Of a DNA stretch of 64,000 bases, positions 35,101-43,738 are shown piece after piece. The notes below the pieces were generated by a model. That model saw only the letters and a program-made list of their open reading frames with translations, was not told where the DNA came from and made no database searches. Position numbers and translations under genes: made by a program. How positions within the stretch are numbered: position 1 is the first letter of the stretch; every line of letters starts with the position of its first letter. Source of the DNA: Ardenticatenaceae bacterium (GTDB taxonomy: Bacteria > Chloroflexota > Anaerolineae > Promineifilales > Promineifilaceae); contig JACKBV010000013.1 in the NCBI GenBank assembly GCA_020634315.1, forward strand, positions 53,175-117,174, given 5' to 3'.

Positions 35101-36854
35101 CCTTCTACATGGCCGGGAAAGGCGGCTTCAACATTCTCACCCACTTGCTGGGCCAAAGTGTTGATGAATTGTCAGAAAAGATTAAACAGTATCATAAAGG
35201 TTGGGTTGATGGGGGACATCCAGGTCGTGGACATGTTTCCTTGATGCTGCACACCTTTGTGGGCGATGATGATGATGAAGTGCGCGAAATCGTGCGTGCG
35301 CCCATGAAAGGCTATCTGCGCGACGCTGTCAATCTGGTAAAGGCCGCTGCCTGGTATTTCCCAACCTTCAAGCAAAAGGCGGAGCAAACCGGGCAAACGC
35401 CAGGCGAAATCTTCGAATCGGAAGATTTAACGGCCGAAGATATGGAAGCGCTGCTCGATTTTGCCTTTGAGCGTTACTTTGAGAGCAGCGGTCTCTTTGG
35501 TACGCCGTCCACCTGTATAAAGATGGTCAATAAGTTGAAGGGCATTGATGTGGACGAGATTGCCTGCCTGATTGATTTTGGTGTGCCTTCCGCTACTGTG
35601 GTCGAGCAATTTGGTGCGCTCAACAAAGTGCGCCAGATGGCCGAGCCAAAAGCCGCCACCGAAGATTATTCCATCCCTGCTCAAATTCAACGGCACGCGG
35701 TTACACATTTCCAATGCACGCCTTCGATGGCTGGCATGTTGTTGGTCGATGAGCACAATCATGCGGCCATTGGTTCTGTGCAGACAATGATGGTCGGCGG
35801 CGAAGCCTTGCCGTTGGCTCTGGCGAAGCAGCTTAAATCATTGGGTGTGCAAAACCTGGTTAACATGTATGGCCCCACCGAAACGACGGTCTGGTCTTCC
35901 ACCAGTGCCATCGGTGGTCAGGAAAGCCTGATAACAATCGGCCGTCCCATTGCCAACACCGAAATTTACATTGTGGACAAGTTTATGCAGCCGACGCCTG
36001 TAGGTGTGGCCGGTGAACTGCTCATTGGTGGTGATGGTGTGGTGCGTGGCTACTTAAATCGGCCCGAACTGACGGCCGAACGCTTCATTCAAAATCCGTT
36101 TGTGGATGATTTACAAGCACGGCTTTATCGCACCGGTGACCTGGCGCGTTATCGACCGGATGGCACGATTGAATTCTTGGGACGTGCGGACTTCCAGGTG
36201 AAGATTCGTGGTTTCCGCATTGAGCTGGGTGAAATTGAGGCGCTGCTGAACGAGAATACGGCCGTTCGCGAAGCTGTGGTCGTAGCTCGTGAGGACACAC
36301 CTGGCGATAAACGTCTGGTTGCCTACCTCATTCCGCAAACTGGCGCCAAAATCAGCGTTGGTGATTTGCGCGATTCCCTACGTGAACATCTGCCGGAATT
36401 CATGGTTCCTGCGCATTTTGTCACCATGGACAAATTCCCGCTCACACCCAACAAGAAAACAGACCGCAAAGCACTGCCCGCGCCAGACATGGTACAGGCC
36501 ATGCCAGAAACAGCTTACGTGCCGCCTAGCAGCGATCTCGAAGAAACCATTGCGACGATTTGGAAAGAGCTGCTTGGCATTGCGCAAGTGGGCATGAACG
36601 ACAACTTCTTCGACTTGGGTGGTCACTCCTTGCTCACCGTGCAGGCACACCGCCGTTTGCGCGATGTCATTGAGCAAGACATCTCTGTCACCGACATGTT
36701 CCGCTTCCCCACCATTCGCTCCCTCGCCGATTTCCTCAACCAGCAGGGGAATGGTCAGGCAGAAGCACGCGTGCAGCAAAGCGAAGATCGCGCTGCCACC
36801 CGCCGCGCCGCCCTGGCTCAACGCCAGCAAATGCGGCAGCGACGTGGCCGCTAA
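32178..36854 (+). CDS. NRPS loading protein: formyltransferase - half C - A(Gly) with inserted LLM monooxygenase - PCP
   Basis: The 1558-residue protein has four parts. (1) Formyltransferase (residues 1-305): INFHDGPLPKYAG near 92 and ESGLDTGDIL near 130 give the Asn-His-Asp catalytic set, as in initiation F domains such as LgrA. (2) A C-terminal-half condensation-like domain (about 315-545) without HHxxxDG. (3) Adenylation, 555-1445: YTSGSTGKPKG near 710, A4 SFDISVLELF near 756, A5 NMYGPTETT near 1229. My ten-residue pocket reading, D-I-L-Q-M-G-M-V-W-K, is close to known glycine codes. Between A4 and A5 a luciferase-like, MupA/Atu3671-type FMN monooxygenase is inserted (795-1150). (4) Carrier protein with DLGGHS near 1480. 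Predicted product: N-formylglycine, probably oxidised, on the carrier. ATG 32178 chosen over 32145. Confidence 0.9.
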   Translation: MSEKFSCYVMGTESLLIQCVEVLLEKGHAVRGVITSETMIADWAGKQGLPVLKPGRDLAARLGNEPFDWFLSITNLSVIPEDVLALPQKGAINFHDGPLPKYAGLYATSWALLHQEAQHGITWHVMESGLDTGDILKQRLIDLTPTETAFTLNAKCWEAGMASFPELVDELAAGTAVFTPQNLAEQTYFGKFNRPDAAATLDFTAAAEEIGALVRALDFGPYTNPLTMPKLWLNGQIFVVSQVEVLSAQATAVPGTVTAVTPDRLEIATSSTGIALTKLRKVCGQDVAIADFAQEFGIAPGYRFPALEAAQVAALTELTENVAKHEEFWLRRLGQVTAVEIPYTNHSVEASQDYGLAVMDLSAAAQAQGADFLAAAFAAYLGRLSGNEAFTVGYSHAALHAAIAGFEPYFVEHVPLTVNLDFAAAAADEMGKLVQSVARSKQRLTYAQDTILRHPGLQAPTYPVLVQETAVADFSAHTAAAGSELTFLVSADGQQCAWVHDTAVYSRDAIKTMQAQFANFLGFLLDDVQRSLAATSLLSDADYRRMMVEWNDTTTDYAHNLCIHQLFQVMVARQPLETAVVFENQSITYHDLNTRANQLAHYLRKLTVGPETRVGIFMDRSIDMIVALFGILKAGGAYLPLDPTYPADRLAFMVEDAGIPVIITQSHLVEQLPPHHARVVQMDTDWSLIAQELKENVHSGVNPNNLAYVIYTSGSTGKPKGVMVQHRNAVNFFAGMDERIPHDPPGTWLAVTSLSFDISVLELFWTLSRGFKVILYADKSHDNTTFEQASPYASKPIQFSLFYFASDESEDGVADKYNLLLEGAKFADRNGFVAVWTPERHFHAFGGLYPNPSVAGAAIAVLTKNVRIRSGSCVLPLHSPVRVAEEWSLVDNLSHGRVDLAFAAGWQPNDFVLMPQNYEDRKQVMFDNIEIVKELWRGNSVTLPGPRGDVTLRTLPRPIQSELPVWITAAGNPETFYMAGKGGFNILTHLLGQSVDELSEKIKQYHKGWVDGGHPGRGHVSLMLHTFVGDDDDEVREIVRAPMKGYLRDAVNLVKAAAWYFPTFKQKAEQTGQTPGEIFESEDLTAEDMEALLDFAFERYFESSGLFGTPSTCIKMVNKLKGIDVDEIACLIDFGVPSATVVEQFGALNKVRQMAEPKAATEDYSIPAQIQRHAVTHFQCTPSMAGMLLVDEHNHAAIGSVQTMMVGGEALPLALAKQLKSLGVQNLVNMYGPTETTVWSSTSAIGGQESLITIGRPIANTEIYIVDKFMQPTPVGVAGELLIGGDGVVRGYLNRPELTAERFIQNPFVDDLQARLYRTGDLARYRPDGTIEFLGRADFQVKIRGFRIELGEIEALLNENTAVREAVVVAREDTPGDKRLVAYLIPQTGAKISVGDLRDSLREHLPEFMVPAHFVTMDKFPLTPNKKTDRKALPAPDMVQAMPETAYVPPSSDLEETIATIWKELLGIAQVGMNDNFFDLGGHSLLTVQAHRRLRDVIEQDISVTDMFRFPTIRSLADFLNQQGNGQAEARVQQSEDRAATRRAALAQRQQMRQRRGR

Positions 36855-36869
36855 ACTGTAACCTGTGCT

Positions 36870-36917
36870 ATGAACCGTAATCCGTAAGCTGTGCATGCAT
36901 TGCGGATTACGGTTCAT
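36870..36917. repeat. 15-bp inverted repeat between NRPS and PKS genes
   Basis: ATGAACCGTAATCCG (36870-36884) and its exact complement (36903-36917) flank an 18-nt loop containing GCATGC. A third partial copy, GATTACGGTTCA, lies at 36932-36943. No T tract follows, so it is not a standard terminator; it may be an mRNA-stability hairpin or a small dispersed repeat. Confidence 0.75.
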
Positions 36918-36979
36918 GGACTACGGACAACAGATTACGGTTCACAGACTACAGACAACAAACCAGCACAGGATTGTAT

Positions 36980-39900
36980 ATGAGTAATCAAGATATCTTA
37001 GATGCCCTGGAGGGAACAGAAATCGCTGTCGTCGGCATGGCTGTTCGTTTACCAGGAGCCAAAAATATCACAGAATATTGGCAAAATTTACGCGATGGGG
37101 TGGAATCAATCATTGATTACACCGATGAAGAGCTACGCGCCGCTGGTGTCAGCGACGCTTTTTTGCGTAACCCCAATTATGTCAGACGTGGTGCGCCCTT
37201 GGATGGTATGGACACGTTTGATGCGGCCTTTTTCGGATTTGGCCCACGAGATGCGGCCATTATGGATCCGCAACATCGCCAATTTTTAGAGGCGTGTTGG
37301 GAGGCATTGGAACATGCCGGATATGATCCGGCTCGTTTTGATGGCCCCATTGGCGTTTATGGCGGCTCTGGTCATAATGCCTATTTGCCATATAACCTGC
37401 TCACCAATCCTGACTTACTCAATACCGTTGGCTTTTTCCTGCTGCGACACACCGGTAATGACAAGGATTTCTTAACGACTCGTGTTTCCTATGTTTTTGA
37501 CTTAAAAGGCCCCAGTATTAATGTGCAAACGGCATGTTCGACGTCGCTGGTTGCCATTCATCTGGCCGGGCAAAGTTTGCTTAATGGCGAGTGTGATATG
37601 GCATTGGCCGGGGGTGTTACCCTGGAAATGCCACATCGCCAGGGGTATCTCTACCATGAGGGAGAAATCCTCTCGCCGGATGGTCACTGCCGTTCCTTTG
37701 ACCATGAGTCGAAAGGGACTGTTTTTGGCAGTGGGGTTGGCGTCGTTGTCTTGAAACGGCTGGCAGACGCGATTGAAGATGGCGATACGGTTCATGCCAT
37801 TGTGCGCGGGTCGGCCATTAACAATGATGGCTCCGGCAAGGTGAATTATCTGGCACCGAGTGTGGATGGACAGGCGGCGGCGATTGCTGAAGCGTTGGCC
37901 ATTGCCAATATTGAGCCAGAGAGCGTGACCTATGTGGAAACACATGGCACGGGCACGCCGATTGGTGACCCGATTGAATTGACCGCATTGAAGCAAGCGT
38001 ATGGCGCCAAAACAGAGCAAAAGCATTTTTGCGGCATTGGCTCAGTAAAGACCAACATCGGCCATTTGGATACGGCCGCTGGCGTAGCTTCTTTTGTGAA
38101 GGTGGTGCAAGCATTGCGGCATAAGCAGCTGCCCCCCAGTTTGAATTTCGAGAAGCCCAATCCAATGTTGGGAATCGAAGATAGTCCGTTTTATGTGAAC
38201 GCAGCGCTTCAGGATTGGCAGTCGGGTGATTTTCCGCGCCGGGCGGGTGTCAGCTCGTTGGGTGTTGGGGGAACGAATGCACACATTATCCTGGAAGAAG
38301 CGCCGGAATTGGATCCATCAAGCGAATCGCGCCCCTGGCAACTGCTGCTGCTGTCGGCGAAAACGCCGAAGGCATTGGACAATGCAACGCATAATCTGGC
38401 TGCTTTTTTGCGTGATAACCCAGATGTGAATCTGGCTGATGTGGCCTATACGCTGCAAGTGGGGCGGCAAGGTTTTGCACAGCGGCGTGCGCTGGTGGTG
38501 CATGATGTGCAGGACGCGATTGCGACGATTGAAGCGCAAGATCGGCAGCGTATTACGACGGCGAATCCGGGGGAGACACAGCCATCGGTGGTGTTTATGT
38601 TCCCCGGTGGTGGTGCGCAGTACCCCAACATGGGCTATGAGCTGTATGTGGAGGAGCCGGTTTACCGCGAGGCAATTGATGAGTGTTTGTCGTTAGCGCG
38701 TAAGTATCTGGATGCGGATTTGCATACTTTGATGTTTCCGAAGGAACATGCTGTGGAGGCGGATGCGGCGGAGTTGGAACGGCCGTCTCTGGCTCTCCCC
38801 GCTCTCTTTGCCACCTCTTACGCGTTGGCGAAATTGTGGATGTCATGGGGCATTGAACCGGCTGCGATGACCGGTCACAGCATGGGCGAATATGTTGCCG
38901 CCTGTCTCAATGGTGTGTTTTCGCTGGAAGATGCGCTGGCAATTGTGATTTGGCGCGGTGAATTGTTTGAGACGCTGCCCGAAGGGGCGATGCTCAGTGT
39001 GCCGCTGCCGGAGGATGAGATACGGCCGTTTCTCACCCCTGACCTCGACATTGCCGCCATCAACAGCCCCTATTTGTGTGCCGTTTCTGGCCCGGTCGCC
39101 GCGATTGAAGCTTTACAGCAGCAGCTAGCCGCCAAAGAAGTAGAAGCCCGCCGCATCAAAATTAACGTGGCGGCCCATTCACAAATGTTAGAGCCGATTT
39201 TGGACGAATTCGGCCGTCGCTTGCAGCAGATTCACTTTAACTCACCGCAGTCCCCCTATATTTCTAACGTGACCGGCACCTGGGTGCGCCCCGAAGATGC
39301 GACAAACCCCGCCTATTGGGTGCGCCATCTGCGTCATACAGTGCGCTTTGCCGATGGCCTGAGCGAACTACTCACAGATGAGGATCGTGTCTTTTTGGAA
39401 GTTGGCCCCGGTAAAACACTTGGCTCACTGGCGCGTATGCATCCCGCCAAAAGCCGTCACCACACCATTTTGACCTCGGTGCGCCATCCCAAAGAGCAGG
39501 TGTCAGACTTGCAATTTTGTCTGGACACATTGGGCAAATTATGGTTGGCGGGTGTCCGGCCGGACTGGAGCGCCTTTTATGCCGATGAAATCCGCTATCG
39601 CATACCCTTACCGACCTATCCATTTGATCACCAACGGTATTGGATAGAGCCAGGCAACCAATTCTTCACCGCCGAACCGCCCAAACAGCCATTGGTTAAA
39701 CTGCCCGATTTGAGCGATTGGTTTTACAAGCCAGTTTGGAAGAAAGAAAACATCAGCGCTGTTGATGCGGGTGATGAGAAGCAAACCTGGCTCGTATTTA
39801 AAGATAATCTGGGTCTGGCCGATGCGCTGATTCCTAAACTAAAAGGCGGCGGGCATCGCGTGATAAGCGTCAGTGTGGGCGATCAGTTTCAGCGCAGTAA

Positions 39901-42900
39901 TGATGATGCTTACACCATTAACCCACGTGCGCGAATTGATTACGATACATTAACGGCCGATCTCGTCAGCCAGCACAAATTGCCAACGCGGATCGCCCAT
40001 TTTTGGCTGGTAAATGAAGCAGAAAAGGGCGAAGCGCGTATGCGCTCCTATTATCGCAATCAAGACTTAGGCTTTTACAGCCTTTTCTTCCTGGCACAAA
40101 CGCTGGGTGAGGAAGATTTGCCCGCGCCGCTGCACACGATGGTGTTTGTCAATGGCGTGCAGTGCGTTAATGGCGAAGCCGTGCCTTATCCAGAAAAAGC
40201 AACCGTCTTTGGCCCCATTAAAGTGATCCCGCAGGAGATGCCAGGGATGACGTGTGCCGCTGTGGATTTGGCCTTGCCGCCACTGCATCGCGGCACATTG
40301 ACGACGACAGATGCCGCGCTGCTGGCCCAGCAGCTCCTTGCCGAGCTACAAGCCGGGCACAATACACGGCAGCCTGTTGCCTATCGTCAGGGCGTGCGCT
40401 ATGTGCAGGGTTACGAACCGGCGCGGCATGGGCCGGTAGAGGGCATTCCGCAGCGCTTGAAGCCAGGCGGCGTTTACTTTATCACGGGTGGTCTGGGAGG
40501 AATTGGCCTGGTGATGGCCGAACATCTGGCCGAGACGGTGCAGGCGCGTTTGGCGCTGGTGAACCGTTCGGCACTGCCACTACGCACAGAATGGGCAAGC
40601 TGGTTGGAGACGCATGGCGAGTTTGACCGGACAAGCCGCCGCATCCGTAAAGTGCAGGCGTTGGAAGCTGCCGGGGCGGATGTGCTGGTATTGGCGGCCG
40701 ATGTGACCAATCGGGAACAGATGACGCAGGCTGTGGCCCAGACGCGCAAACATTTTGGCACGATTCATGGCGTGATCCATGCGGCCGGTGTGTTAGATGA
40801 TGGCCTGATTCAATTGAAATCGCCGCAAGATGCAGACAAGGTGCTGTCGCCCAAAGTGCGCGGGGCATTGTTGTTGGATGAATTGTTGGCCTCTGATAAT
40901 TTGGATTTCTTTGTGCTCTTCTCTTCGACGAGTACGGCGTTGGGCGCAGCGGGGCAAATCGACTATGTGGGGGCGAATGCCTTTTTGAATGCGTTTGCGG
41001 AAAGCAAGATGGCGGCAAGTGCTGCTGGCCCATTGACGGTGGCTGTGAATTGGGGTGTGTGGCAGGAAGTTGGGATGGCGATGGAGGCGGCTGTGCAGTT
41101 GGGTTTGGTGGAACGGCCGTCTATTGGTGAAAACGTGCCCCATCCGCTGCTCGACCAATGCATCATTGATGACGAGGACGAAATCATTTACGCCACTGAG
41201 TACAGTGTGGAGAAGCATTGGCTTCTTGACCAACATCGCATCAAGGGGGGCAGCGCCCTTATCCCTGGCACTGGCTACCTGGAAATTGCGAAAGCGGCCG
41301 TTACCAAAGGCGTGCCCAATGGTGCGGTAGCCATTCAAGAGTTGTTTTTCATTGCGCCGTTGGAAGTTGCCGATGATGAAAAGAAAGAAGTGCGCGTGAC
41401 ATTGGCGAAGGATGGGCATGAGTATGCCCTGACCGTGACCACCAAAGAAGGGGGTGCGCCGCCTGTCTGGCGTGAACACGCGCGGGCACGCGTCGCCAAA
41501 GTGAACCCGGCTGCCCCGACGGCACAAAATATCCAGAATATCCTGGCACGCTGCACGGCGCGTGAAGAAAGTTACCAGGCTATGCAGCAGGAGACGCAGC
41601 AGGAAAAGCTGTACCTGGATTTTGGCCCGCGCTGGAAGGTGCTGCGCCAGGTGCATTTTGGTGAAAATGAGGCGTTGGCGCTGTTGATTTTGCCGGAACA
41701 GTACACGGCCGATTTGGCCCAATATACGATTCATCCGGCGATGATGGATTTGGCGACCAGCTTTGCCATGCCGTTGATTCCCGGCTATGAAGGCGGCGAC
41801 GATTTTTATGTGCCGTTGTCCTATAAGCGGGTGCAGATTTACGCTGCGCTGCCGCAGCGTATTTACAGCCATGTGCGCTTCCATGCGCATGGTTCACCAG
41901 AGGTGCCGACGTTTGATGTGACGATTATGGGTGAAGATGGCCGTGTTTTGGTGGAAATTACGGAATTTACGCTGAAGCGGGTGAGCCATCAGGCGATGGT
42001 GATGCAGAGCAGCCGTCGTGGCGCAGGTGTGCAGAAGGGTGGTGGGGAAACGGCCGTTTCCCAAAGCGAGCCAACATTGCTGCAACTTGCCCTCACCGAA
42101 GGCATCCTCCCGGCAGAAGGGGCAGAAGCCCTGTCACGTATTCTTGCCAACGGCACGCCGCCGCAAATTATCGTCAGTTCCCTTGATTTGCAGGCGCTGA
42201 TTGACGAGATTCAGCATGATGGCGACGAGAAAGACGCGTTTGCCGTCAAGGTTTCGCGCCCGGAATTGGAAAGCAGCTATGAAGGGCCGCGCAATGATGT
42301 GGAACGCATGCTGAGTAAGTTCTGGGAAGATTTGCTGGGCATTGATGAAATTGGCATCCATGATGATTTCTTTGAATTGGGCGGTCATTCGCTTATTGCG
42401 GTGCGTTTGTTTAACAAGGTGAAAAAGCAGTATGGCGTAGACCTGTCCTTGGCGACTTTGTTTGAAGCGCCAACGATTGCCCAGTTTGCAGAGTTGTTGG
42501 GCGAGTATGGGGTGGAGTTGAAGGACAGTGAAGGAACGGCCGTTGCTGCCACCGACACGCCGCCAGCAGAACGGACACGGCGGCGCGGTGAATGGTCGGC
42601 ATTGGTTCCGGTGCAGCCAAAAGGACATAAGCCACCTTTCTTCTGCGTGCATGGCGGTTTTGGCAATGTGTTGATTTTCTACGATTTGGCGCGTTACCTC
42701 GGCCAGGATCAGCCATTTTATGGCTTGCAGGCACAGGGTGTAGACGGCCGTCAACGCGCCCTCCGCACCATAGCCAACATGGCTCAAGTGTATGTGCAGG
42801 AACTGCGTGCCTTCCAACCGCAAGGGCCATATTACATCGGCGGCTTCTCAATGGGTGGCGCGGTGGCTTTTGAAATGGCGCAAATCTTGCAACGTGATGG

Positions 42901-43441
42901 GCAAGATGTGGGGCTGGTTGTATTGTTCGATACGTACAACCCCTGGCGAATTGCCGCGCCGGCGCAGCCAACCGAGTTGAAAGATAAAATGGGGCAGCAC
43001 CGAGACCAACTGGCATCAATGGGTTTGGGGGCGCGGTTGCAATACCTGTCAAAATGGTCTGTAGATAAATTCAAACGCACCCGTAAAAAGCTTCGTGATG
43101 CGTCTCTCAATACCGTTTGCCATCTTTACATTAAGTCTGGACGCGTTGTGCCACAACGATTCCGCGATCCATACATGTGGCAGGCAACGCTGCAAGCGAC
43201 AAATAATTATGTGCCGCAGCTCTATCCAGGAAAAGTGACCCTATTCCGTGCCAGTGAAAGCTTGAAATGGAACCCAGTTGAGTCGCCATCCAGTTGGCGG
43301 CAGGTTGCCGGTGATGGGTTGGATGTCAGGCTCATTGAGGGAACGCACGATATTATCAAAGAGCCATATGTCAATGACCTGGCTCGCCAGTTTAAAGAGG
43401 TTTTGGATCAGGCCCAACAAGGTCGCTCTATCCCTAAGTAA
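36980..43441 (+). CDS. Type I polyketide synthase: KS-AT-KR-DH-ACP-TE
   Basis: The 2153-residue protein starts at ATG 36980 after CACAGGA. KS (about 13-440): TACSTS near 183, HGTGTPIGDP, KTNIGHLDTAAG, all intact. AT (about 537-830): FMFPGGGAQYP, active Ser in GHSMGEY near 632, later VAAHSQML; extender choice unclear, malonyl most likely. KR: FITGGLGGIGL near 1167 and IDYVGANAF, active. DH follows KR: WLLDQHRIKGGSALIPGTGY near 1419 has one residue more than HxxxGxxxxP, and the second motif reads HPAMMDLATS. Carrier: ELGGHS near 1798, followed by a type I TE with GGFSMGG near 1954. KR before DH is the reverse of ordinary modular PKSs. It should extend the formyl-glycyl starter by two carbons and release it. 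Confidence 0.92.
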   Translation: MSNQDILDALEGTEIAVVGMAVRLPGAKNITEYWQNLRDGVESIIDYTDEELRAAGVSDAFLRNPNYVRRGAPLDGMDTFDAAFFGFGPRDAAIMDPQHRQFLEACWEALEHAGYDPARFDGPIGVYGGSGHNAYLPYNLLTNPDLLNTVGFFLLRHTGNDKDFLTTRVSYVFDLKGPSINVQTACSTSLVAIHLAGQSLLNGECDMALAGGVTLEMPHRQGYLYHEGEILSPDGHCRSFDHESKGTVFGSGVGVVVLKRLADAIEDGDTVHAIVRGSAINNDGSGKVNYLAPSVDGQAAAIAEALAIANIEPESVTYVETHGTGTPIGDPIELTALKQAYGAKTEQKHFCGIGSVKTNIGHLDTAAGVASFVKVVQALRHKQLPPSLNFEKPNPMLGIEDSPFYVNAALQDWQSGDFPRRAGVSSLGVGGTNAHIILEEAPELDPSSESRPWQLLLLSAKTPKALDNATHNLAAFLRDNPDVNLADVAYTLQVGRQGFAQRRALVVHDVQDAIATIEAQDRQRITTANPGETQPSVVFMFPGGGAQYPNMGYELYVEEPVYREAIDECLSLARKYLDADLHTLMFPKEHAVEADAAELERPSLALPALFATSYALAKLWMSWGIEPAAMTGHSMGEYVAACLNGVFSLEDALAIVIWRGELFETLPEGAMLSVPLPEDEIRPFLTPDLDIAAINSPYLCAVSGPVAAIEALQQQLAAKEVEARRIKINVAAHSQMLEPILDEFGRRLQQIHFNSPQSPYISNVTGTWVRPEDATNPAYWVRHLRHTVRFADGLSELLTDEDRVFLEVGPGKTLGSLARMHPAKSRHHTILTSVRHPKEQVSDLQFCLDTLGKLWLAGVRPDWSAFYADEIRYRIPLPTYPFDHQRYWIEPGNQFFTAEPPKQPLVKLPDLSDWFYKPVWKKENISAVDAGDEKQTWLVFKDNLGLADALIPKLKGGGHRVISVSVGDQFQRSNDDAYTINPRARIDYDTLTADLVSQHKLPTRIAHFWLVNEAEKGEARMRSYYRNQDLGFYSLFFLAQTLGEEDLPAPLHTMVFVNGVQCVNGEAVPYPEKATVFGPIKVIPQEMPGMTCAAVDLALPPLHRGTLTTTDAALLAQQLLAELQAGHNTRQPVAYRQGVRYVQGYEPARHGPVEGIPQRLKPGGVYFITGGLGGIGLVMAEHLAETVQARLALVNRSALPLRTEWASWLETHGEFDRTSRRIRKVQALEAAGADVLVLAADVTNREQMTQAVAQTRKHFGTIHGVIHAAGVLDDGLIQLKSPQDADKVLSPKVRGALLLDELLASDNLDFFVLFSSTSTALGAAGQIDYVGANAFLNAFAESKMAASAAGPLTVAVNWGVWQEVGMAMEAAVQLGLVERPSIGENVPHPLLDQCIIDDEDEIIYATEYSVEKHWLLDQHRIKGGSALIPGTGYLEIAKAAVTKGVPNGAVAIQELFFIAPLEVADDEKKEVRVTLAKDGHEYALTVTTKEGGAPPVWREHARARVAKVNPAAPTAQNIQNILARCTAREESYQAMQQETQQEKLYLDFGPRWKVLRQVHFGENEALALLILPEQYTADLAQYTIHPAMMDLATSFAMPLIPGYEGGDDFYVPLSYKRVQIYAALPQRIYSHVRFHAHGSPEVPTFDVTIMGEDGRVLVEITEFTLKRVSHQAMVMQSSRRGAGVQKGGGETAVSQSEPTLLQLALTEGILPAEGAEALSRILANGTPPQIIVSSLDLQALIDEIQHDGDEKDAFAVKVSRPELESSYEGPRNDVERMLSKFWEDLLGIDEIGIHDDFFELGGHSLIAVRLFNKVKKQYGVDLSLATLFEAPTIAQFAELLGEYGVELKDSEGTAVAATDTPPAERTRRRGEWSALVPVQPKGHKPPFFCVHGGFGNVLIFYDLARYLGQDQPFYGLQAQGVDGRQRALRTIANMAQVYVQELRAFQPQGPYYIGGFSMGGAVAFEMAQILQRDGQDVGLVVLFDTYNPWRIAAPAQPTELKDKMGQHRDQLASMGLGARLQYLSKWSVDKFKRTRKKLRDASLNTVCHLYIKSGRVVPQRFRDPYMWQATLQATNNYVPQLYPGKVTLFRASESLKWNPVESPSSWRQVAGDGLDVRLIEGTHDIIKEPYVNDLARQFKEVLDQAQQGRSIPK

Positions 43442-43468
43442 GCAACAAAAAGCTCCCAGATTTCGGAG

Positions 43469-43533
43469 TATTTAGGCAATATCAGGTCGTTAGCGGTCAT
43501 CGCTAACTCGCCTGATATTGTCTTCCCTAAATA
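43469..43533. other. Long interrupted hairpin downstream of the PKS gene
   Basis: Three nested perfectly complementary arms (TATTTAGG/CCTAAATA, CAATATCAGG/CCTGATATTG, GTTAGCG/CGCTAAC) separated by small bulges give about 25 bp around a GTCAT loop. It starts 28 bp after the PKS stop. The 297-bp gap to the next gene holds nothing else I can identify. It may be a terminator without a T tract or a transposable mini-repeat. Confidence 0.7.
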
Positions 43534-43738
43534 GCCCAGATTGGGAATCGTTGAAAGGCTTGTCTGCCTCAACATGAGTGTTGGGCAATGATGTGTTTCT
43601 CTAAAAAGGCCCTTAAGCGTCAGTTTAAGTCTGATCCGTTAGTTTAATTACGACCTACCTCATCAATCGCAAAGGGTAAACAAAGATGCCGGGCTGGGTT
43701 ATCAAGGTAGGAGCTATTTTTAAGGTCGGTTTTGTGAC

